From the NCBI GenBank assembly GCA_028288675.1, contig JAQBNG010000174.1, positions 1 to 39,683 of the forward strand: a DNA stretch of 39,683 bases, read 5' to 3'. Source of the stretch: Flavisolibacter sp. (GTDB taxonomy: Bacteria > Bacteroidota > Bacteroidia > Chitinophagales > Chitinophagaceae). The position numbers were made by a program, and so were the translations under genes. Of this stretch, positions 34,761 to 39,683 are shown in pieces (position 1 is the first letter of the stretch; each line of letters starts with the position of its first letter). A model generated the notes under the pieces. It ran no database searches and was not told the DNA's origin. It saw only the letters and a list, made by a program, of their open reading frames with translations.

Positions 34761-34768
34761 CAAAAATA
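34761..34768 (-). promoter_or_regulatory. Candidate -7 element for the nuo operon
   Basis: TATTTTTG on the minus strand fits the Bacteroidota -7 consensus TAnnTTTG, 17 bases before the nuoA ATG. No good TTG -33 element was found 19-21 bases upstream, and the implied leader would be very short, so this is only a candidate. Confidence 0.35.
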
Positions 34769-34819
34769 AGCTACGATAAGTAATCATTTTGAGAATATTT
34801 AAAGCCATTGCCTCATAAA

Positions 34820-34847
34820 AAAAGCCGCTCGAAACCGAGCGGCTTTT
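34820..34847 (-). terminator. Rho-independent terminator of the tonB-TPR operon
   Basis: A 12-bp perfect stem (34820-34831 AAAAGCCGCTCG with 34836-34847 CGAGCGGCTTTT) and a 4-base loop, 16 bases beyond the stop of the TPR gene. A run of Ts follows in the minus-strand direction. It separates this operon from nuoA. Confidence 0.9.
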
Positions 34848-34863
34848 CAAAACTAATTTTTAA

Positions 34864-36549
34864 TTATTTACGAGTACTCTTAGGTTTTGTAGTCGTTGCT
34901 TTAGGCTTTGCTTCCGTTTTAGCCGGTTTAGCAGGCGCCTGTTTTACCGACAATGCTTTCTGAATGCTTAAAAGATTTGCATTAGCCGGATCAAAAGCCA
35001 AACCTCTTGTTACATAACCTAAAGCGGTTGGCCTGTCGGTTTTAATGTTATTGTGATACACAGCCAAAGAGGTAGCAGCCCTTACACCCTGACTGGCATA
35101 ACGCTCTTTACTTGTTTCTGCAACAGTCAATACTTTATCCCACATTGGTATGGCTAAACCTTGCGACATATTTGTATCAATACTTGTTCTTGCCAAAGCG
35201 CTCCAGTAGTAGCCATGAATACTGTCAGGTGCTGCAGCAATATATACCTGGGCGATACTGTCTGCTTTTACATAATTACCCCCGAGATATAAAGGCACAG
35301 CAATATAACTTATCAGTTCTCCTTTATCAGCTGTGGCCGCACGAAGTGTATAAGACATTAACCGTAATTCACCTTCCAGTAATTTAAAATTATTAACCCT
35401 TGCATCTTCGATAGCTTCATTCAATGTTGCTATCTGGCGGGATAATACACTATCCATCCCAACGGCCTTCATAATGTCAGCCCGAATCAAGTCGGGATTG
35501 CCGCTACCACATGCGCGGGCATGTAAAAGATAATCCATACTGATTAAGTCCTCACCGCTGGCCTTTGCTAAAAACAAGTTTGAATTCGTGCAGGCACTGG
35601 TTGTATCTTTTGTTTTTAAGTAGCTGTTAGCAAGCAAGCGATAAACACGTGGCCTAGGGTTATTTTGCGTTCCTGAGATAATCTGATTCGCTGTAGCAAT
35701 AGCTTCAGGGTATTTTTCCTGCACAAATTCAGTCTGTGCTTTAAGATATAAATTCTCTACGCTTTGATCAGCCACAGCTATGTATTTGTCAGCAAAACCT
35801 GAAGCAGCAGCAAAATCTTTTTTGTATAAATTAAGATAGTATAGTTCAAAAAAAGCAGGTGCAAAGCGGGGGTCGGCGGCAATGGCACTATTAAGGTTTT
35901 CCACTACAGCGTCTGTGTTACGCTGCGAAGACCAAAGCATGGCTGCACGATACAAAGCCGGTGCAAAATTTCCTGCTTTCCTATAAGCTTGTATTGCATC
36001 GCCACCAATATGCTTTTTACGATACGCATTACCCAACGTCAGAAAAATATCAGGGTTGGTAGGTGCAGCCTGCGCAGCCTCATTTAACCTTGCAATCGCG
36101 TAATCTAAATCGCCAATTCTTTTTTCGTCTGTATAGGGCTGTACGTTAGCGCGGCCGATAGCATTTAAAATCAGGGGGTCAGGACCTTTTTTCCCTTTAC
36201 TTGCTGCAATGGCCTGGTCAAACTGGGCACGGGCTTCTGCGCTTTTGCCTTCAATAATATTTATGTGGCCCATTCCTGCTAAAACCCACGGAGCGTTACC
36301 ATTAGTTGCCAGCGTTCTGCTGTATAAAGCTTTGGCTCCGGCTACATCACCCTGGTCAATAAGCGTTTGACCTAACCAATAAACAGCTTCTAAATTGTTT
36401 GGATTAGCAGCTGTGAGCTTTTCAAAAACGGCACGGGCACTTTGGTATCGTTGGGCATAATAATTACTCACGCCTTCCTGCACTGTCTGCGCAATTGCAT
36501 TAAGGGAGAATAATGCAGCAAGACCTAAAACGATAGCTGATTTCTTCAT
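34864..36549 (-). CDS. Secreted tetratricopeptide-repeat protein
   Basis: About 561 residues. Signal peptide MKKSAIVLGLAALFSLNAIAQ, so exported to the periplasm. TPR units follow through most of the protein (for example AAVFEKLTAANPNNLEAVYWLGQTL-like units, DYAIARLNEAAQAAPTNPDI, DAIQAYRKAGNFAPALYRAA), with a Lys/Thr/Pro tail of about 25 residues at the end. TPR arrays serve as protein-binding scaffolds. It is the last gene of the second TonB locus, after tonB, a small membrane protein and a PstS-like lipoprotein, which suggests a periplasmic partner of that TonB system. The frame extends upstream to 36597, but the ATG at 36549 fits the signal peptide. Confidence 0.9.
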   Translation of the reverse strand: MKKSAIVLGLAALFSLNAIAQTVQEGVSNYYAQRYQSARAVFEKLTAANPNNLEAVYWLGQTLIDQGDVAGAKALYSRTLATNGNAPWVLAGMGHINIIEGKSAEARAQFDQAIAASKGKKGPDPLILNAIGRANVQPYTDEKRIGDLDYAIARLNEAAQAAPTNPDIFLTLGNAYRKKHIGGDAIQAYRKAGNFAPALYRAAMLWSSQRNTDAVVENLNSAIAADPRFAPAFFELYYLNLYKKDFAAASGFADKYIAVADQSVENLYLKAQTEFVQEKYPEAIATANQIISGTQNNPRPRVYRLLANSYLKTKDTTSACTNSNLFLAKASGEDLISMDYLLHARACGSGNPDLIRADIMKAVGMDSVLSRQIATLNEAIEDARVNNFKLLEGELRLMSYTLRAATADKGELISYIAVPLYLGGNYVKADSIAQVYIAAAPDSIHGYYWSALARTSIDTNMSQGLAIPMWDKVLTVAETSKERYASQGVRAATSLAVYHNNIKTDRPTALGYVTRGLAFDPANANLLSIQKALSVKQAPAKPAKTEAKPKATTTKPKSTRK

Positions 36550-36609
36550 TGTTCTTTTTCTTTTAAGATTTAAAATTATTCTGTTTCGCTTAATCAATAG
36601 TTGTTAATA

Positions 36610-37524
36610 TTATTCCAGCCTGGCGTCTCTGGCGTAAGAAGGTATAATGGCTGGAAACAAATAAGCTCTCCTGAAAATAAGTTGCCCCCGCTGCGCCTGT
36701 AAAAAATTTGCAAAATTGCGTGCCAGCCTGCTTTCTCTTTCCTTCAATACATATACCAAGTCTCTGATCAGCGGATATGTTTTTGTGTAAATCAGGTATT
36801 GCACCGGCCACACATAACCACCACTACTATCTGTACTCTCCAGGCGGGCGAGCTTTACTTTTTTCAGGTAAGAAAGTTGCGCCGTATCATCTGTATTTCC
36901 TATCCATCCTACACCGATAAAACCAACGGCAGCTTTAGTACGGGCCACATAATTAATTACGTCAACACTGCTTTGTGCGGCAGTAACATTAGCACCTAAC
37001 TGTTGGCCACGAAGGACAGAGTCAAGCATAAACCGCACCGTACTTGTTGCTTTAACACCATCCAGAACAGGAATTAGGTTTTTGTTAGACTTTCCACTTA
37101 ACAGGCTTCTTATTTCTTCTATCGTAAACATAGAGTCTGGGGCATCGGGATGAACAATAACAGCAATGGCATCATAAGCCACTGTTTGCGATTGCACCAT
37201 TAATTTTAAAGAGTCGGCTATCAACGCTTTTTCCCTGGCGCTCGGGCCTCGTGTGGCAATAATCATCCGTACTGAATCAACTAAAAAATCCCTGAGACAA
37301 TCCGCTTCAGGCTTATAGGTAACGATGATGTTGGCTTTCGGATAATCATTATGATATACCTGCACTTCAGCATCCAGTACCGGCTTAAAGCTTTCATCGC
37401 AGCTAATGTATAAAGTGCCGCTGTCAAACCGGTCATTTTCGGTGGGAGCAGCCTCGTTTTTACAGCCAACAAGAGCGAAAAAATAGAGCAGCGAAAAAAG
37501 CGTAACCCAAACGTTTCTGTTCAT
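36610..37524 (-). CDS. PstS-like substrate-binding lipoprotein
   Basis: 304 residues. A lipoprotein signal is present (LYFFALVGCKN with lipobox cysteine C21). The body has the PBP type-2 fold of phosphate-binding proteins (GTLYISCDESFKPVLDAEVQ, YDAIAVIVHPDAPDSMFTIE, AAVGFIGVGWIGN, WPVQYLIYTKTYPLI). No pst transporter genes are near; instead it sits between a small membrane protein (one-base overlap) and a TPR gene in a tonB locus. PstS-like proteins beside TonB are a recurring theme in Bacteroidota, and their ligand is not established. It may bind phosphate or a phosphate-containing ligand (inference). Confidence 0.85.
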   Translation of the reverse strand: MNRNVWVTLFSLLYFFALVGCKNEAAPTENDRFDSGTLYISCDESFKPVLDAEVQVYHNDYPKANIIVTYKPEADCLRDFLVDSVRMIIATRGPSAREKALIADSLKLMVQSQTVAYDAIAVIVHPDAPDSMFTIEEIRSLLSGKSNKNLIPVLDGVKATSTVRFMLDSVLRGQQLGANVTAAQSSVDVINYVARTKAAVGFIGVGWIGNTDDTAQLSYLKKVKLARLESTDSSGGYVWPVQYLIYTKTYPLIRDLVYVLKERESRLARNFANFLQAQRGQLIFRRAYLFPAIIPSYARDARLE

Positions 37525-37760
37525 CAGTTATAATTCTTTTTATAGCCACGGTACATACGCCAGCCTCCGTAAATAACAAACACAACGCCAATTACATAAT
37601 CCAATGCGGATGGATCCCTGCCGGCAATACGGATACCGAACTGGCGATATATAATAAAGAAAACACCAAAGCAAAAAAAGACAAAGCCCATAGTGTAATC
37701 CATTATAGACCGCATCTGGCTGCCCTGCTTTTTTTGCTTTTCCTGAAACTCTTCAATCAT
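37524..37760 (-). CDS. Small membrane protein of the tonB-pstS locus
   Basis: 78 residues with two hydrophobic segments (MGFVFFCFGVFFIIYRQFGI and YVIGVVFVIYGGWRMYRGY) after a charged, Gln/Lys-rich N-terminus. No family is recognised. Its stop codon overlaps the start of the PstS-like gene by one base (TGATG) and it lies 33 bases after tonB, so it belongs to the same operon and is likely translationally coupled. An accessory inner-membrane role in the TonB system is a guess. Confidence 0.8.
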   Translation of the reverse strand: MIEEFQEKQKKQGSQMRSIMDYTMGFVFFCFGVFFIIYRQFGIRIAGRDPSALDYVIGVVFVIYGGWRMYRGYKKNYN

Positions 37761-37793
37761 AAATTTTTATTGGGTCAGCAAGTTAAAACTTTT

Positions 37794-38588
37794 TCATTCT
37801 TCTGCTCCTACAAAGGTCACCGGTTGTGTAAATGATATGGCTACCGGCCGGCCGGCTTGCAAAGCAGGCATCCATTTGGGCATTCTTTTTAATACACGAA
37901 TAACTTCATTATCAAATGCGGTACCGCCCGATTGTACAATTTGAAAATTGGTAACTACTCCATCCACATCTACGTGAAAACGAATGTTGACGATTCGCTT
38001 TTCGCCGTTTTCTAATTCTTGCGGCGCACGAAGATTGCCATTTAAAAACGCCGCCCATGCCTGCATACCCCCTGGAAATTGCGGTTGCTTATCAGGCTTG
38101 ATTTCTTTAGGCGATTCTACTTTTGTAACCTCGGTTCCGGCCCCTGTGGCAACCGACTTTGCCGGCTCAACCCAACTTTTTATTTCAGGCCCGTCAACTG
38201 TTATGTCGGATACAACCGAACGTAGCAAATCATCTTGCGTAGTTAATGGCGGCACATCAGTATCAACCAATTTTATTTGCCTAAAGTCAGCAGATTTAAA
38301 CTGTGTTGCTTTTGGTGGAGTAACTCTTGGTGGCTCTACTTTTGGATTAATTAGCGGAATGTTAGTAGTTGTAATGGTGTATTCATCATCTACAATAATA
38401 GAGCTTGCACCAAAATCAAAAAAACGGGGAAGAAATAAAAGGACAAAGAGAAAGCACATGGCGATTGCAAGAGCTTTTATCATTCGTACTCCATATTGTT
38501 TTCGTAAAGCATAAGCGCCATACTCTTTGTTACGATTATCAAACAAGATGTCTAAGAAATCAGATTGTAAAATTTGCTGGCTTGTCAT
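37794..38588 (-). CDS. tonB: TonB-family energy transducer (second locus)
   Basis: 264 residues. N-terminus MTSQQILQSDFLDILFDNRN, then KEYGAYALRKQYGVRM, is clearly paralogous to the TonB at 14168-14995. One membrane segment (~36-55, ALAIAMCFLFVLLFLPRFF), a Pro-rich but shorter periplasmic spacer (PLINPKVEPPRVTPPKATQF), and a C-terminal TonB domain (IVNIRFHVDVDGVVTNFQIV, MPKWMPALQAGRPVAISFTQ). No exbB or exbD gene lies beside it, so it probably uses ExbB/ExbD from the other locus. First gene of an operon of four. Confidence 0.92.
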   Translation of the reverse strand: MTSQQILQSDFLDILFDNRNKEYGAYALRKQYGVRMIKALAIAMCFLFVLLFLPRFFDFGASSIIVDDEYTITTTNIPLINPKVEPPRVTPPKATQFKSADFRQIKLVDTDVPPLTTQDDLLRSVVSDITVDGPEIKSWVEPAKSVATGAGTEVTKVESPKEIKPDKQPQFPGGMQAWAAFLNGNLRAPQELENGEKRIVNIRFHVDVDGVVTNFQIVQSGGTAFDNEVIRVLKRMPKWMPALQAGRPVAISFTQPVTFVGAEE

Positions 38589-38667
38589 GATGTGCAGTTT
38601 TCATTGAGAGAAGCAGACCTCTTTCTTTCCATAAGCTTTTTGAAAAATCAGTAAGGTCCTGATAACT

Positions 38668-38675
38668 TACTTTTG
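38668..38675 (+). promoter_or_regulatory. Candidate -7 element for the phosphatase gene
   Basis: TACTTTTG matches TAnnTTTG, 20 bases before the ATG at 38696. The nearest TTG upstream is about 25 bases away, longer than the usual 19-21, so only the -7 half is convincing. Confidence 0.35.
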
Positions 38676-38695
38676 CCCTGCAAAAAATTACTGTG

Positions 38696-39169
38696 ATGAA
38701 AATTTTAATGGTGTGTTTAGGAAACATTTGTCGCAGCCCGTTAGCAGAAGGCATTTTAAAACATAAGGCAAAAGAAACAGGCTTGAATTGGATGGTAGAT
38801 AGCGCAGGCACTAACAATTATCATATTGGCGAGGCACCGCATAAGCTATCGCAAAAAGTGGCGAAGCTGAATGGCATTGATATTTGCAACCAGAAAGCAA
38901 GGCGTTTTGTAAAAGAAGATTTTGACCGCTACGATAAAATTTATGCGATGGCGGATGACGTGCTTGATGATATCAGGATGATTGCAAAAGAAAAGTACGA
39001 TGCCTCAAAAGTGGAGCTCTTTTTAAACGAACTGCATCCCGGTAAAAACGCTTCGGTCCCTGATCCATGGTACGGCGAAGAGCCGGGCTTTCATGAAGTG
39101 TATAAAATAATTGACGAAGCTTGTGAAAGTATAATTAGCAAATATGCAAATGTGAAAATCAGCAAATGA
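38696..39169 (+). CDS. Low-molecular-weight protein-tyrosine phosphatase
   Basis: 157 residues. The phosphate-binding loop C7-x5-R13 is intact in MVCLGNICRSPLAEG, and the general acid aspartate lies in VPDPWYGEE (around D123). Length and motifs fit the LMW-PTP family. It should hydrolyse phosphotyrosine in cytoplasmic proteins; substrates are unknown. The ATG at 38696 is chosen over the GTG directly before it. It is divergent from the tonB locus and about 50 bases before hisS, possibly in one transcript with it. Confidence 0.93.
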   Translation: MKILMVCLGNICRSPLAEGILKHKAKETGLNWMVDSAGTNNYHIGEAPHKLSQKVAKLNGIDICNQKARRFVKEDFDRYDKIYAMADDVLDDIRMIAKEKYDASKVELFLNELHPGKNASVPDPWYGEEPGFHEVYKIIDEACESIISKYANVKISK

Positions 39170-39219
39170 AATGCGGTTATATCTGCAACTACGTGTAAAC
39201 TTTAAATCTTAAACTTCTA

Positions 39220-39683
39220 ATGAAACCTTCTCTTCCACAAGGCACCCGTGATTTTGGACCTGATGTTGTTCGTAAGCGACAATACATTTTAAACACTATT
39301 AAAAATGTATTTGAACTGTATGGCTTTCAACCGCTGGAAACGCCTGCCATGGAAAATTTAGAAACGCTGATGGGTAAGTATGGCGATGAAGGCGACAAGC
39401 TCATTTTTAAAGTATTGAATAATGGTTTGAGTGATGCAAAAAATAGTGAGAAAGCGAAGGTTGCTTTTGAAAATATATTGGGAGGAAAGAATGATGTTAA
39501 CCTCACCGAACGTGCTTTAAAATATGATCTCACTATTCCATTTGCCCGGTATGTTGCGATGAATCATAGTCAACTTACATTTCCTTTTAAACGCTATCAA
39601 ATACAACCCGTGTGGAGAGCAGACAGGCCGCAACGTGGCCGGTACCGCGAGTTTTACCAGTGCGATGCAGACGTGGTAGGAAG
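39220..39683 (+). CDS. hisS: Histidyl-tRNA synthetase, 5' part only
   Basis: An ATG at 39220 opens a frame that runs to the window end (about 154 residues seen, starting [20 protein letters not shown]). Motif 1 region ([15 protein letters not shown]-like) and motif 2 ([20 protein letters not shown], then [10 protein letters not shown]) of class II synthetases are present, in the HisS form. An insertion between motifs ([20 protein letters not shown]) is as in Bacteroidota HisS, from memory. The enzyme charges tRNA-His. The C-terminal half is outside the window. Confidence 0.95.
   Translation, partial: MKPSLPQGTRDFGPDVVRKRQYILNTIKNVFELYGFQPLETPAMENLETLMGKYGDEGDKLIFKVLNNGLSDAKNSEKAKVAFENILGGKNDVNLTERALKYDLTIPFARYVAMNHSQLTFPFKRYQIQPVWRADRPQRGRYREFYQCDADVVG

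Noticed and set aside
1-39683. tRNA, rRNA, CRISPR array or intact insertion sequence
   Set aside because: By eye I saw no cloverleaf with CCA-type acceptor context, no regularly spaced repeats and no transposase frame. A tRNA scan and repeat finder could confirm this.

Overview
The window looks like a chromosomal segment of a Bacteroidota bacterium, most likely Chitinophagaceae or a close relative (inference). The clues are a giant PKD-repeat protein with a type IX secretion C-terminal sorting domain, ExbB-ExbD-ExbD-TonB genes whose TonB proteins share the same N-terminal signature, a complex I operon with separate nuoC and nuoD and a short NuoG, an almost complete lack of Shine-Dalgarno sequences, and a few TAnnTTTG-type -7 boxes.

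Layout. 1-506 is the 5' part of an unrecognised minus-strand gene. 799-1173 (minus) encodes a SWIB-domain protein with a histone-H1-like Lys/Ala tail, followed by a clear terminator. 1545-6692 (plus) is the secreted PKD-repeat protein. 6879-12660 (plus) is a five-gene cluster: von Willebrand A (TerY-like), PP2C phosphatase, protein kinase with zinc ribbon, a membrane-anchored actin/Hsp70-fold (Ppx/GppA-like) protein, and a coiled-coil protein. The first three match the known TerY-P phospho-signalling triad; the last two look like additional parts. A 27-bp inverted repeat sits between the phosphatase and kinase genes.

12707-14092 (minus) is mnmE. 14168-17258 (minus) is an exbB-exbD-exbD-tonB energy-transduction operon ending in a strong terminator. 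17447-18715 (minus) is an FtsX/MacB-type permease without a visible ATPase. 18776-34743 (minus) is a complete 14-subunit nuo (respiratory complex I) operon in the order nuoA-B-C-D-E-F-G-H-I-J-K-L-M-N. It is interrupted by three non-nuo insertions: an NTF2-like secreted protein between nuoE and nuoF, a nucleotidyltransferase/HEPN pair between nuoF and nuoG, and a second, different MntA/HepT-like pair between nuoH and nuoI whose last stop codon overlaps the nuoI start. Two longer gaps of this operon (nuoC-nuoD and nuoK-nuoJ) carry copies of the same repeat of about 50 bp in opposite orientation.

34864-38588 (minus) is a second TonB locus: tonB, a small membrane protein, a PstS-like lipoprotein and a TPR protein, with a strong terminator. 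The window ends on the plus strand with a low-molecular-weight phosphotyrosine phosphatase and the 5' part of hisS.

The observations most worth following are the extended TerY-P cluster and the two independent HEPN/MNT toxin-antitoxin-like modules embedded in the complex I operon. No tRNA, rRNA, CRISPR array or intact insertion sequence was seen.
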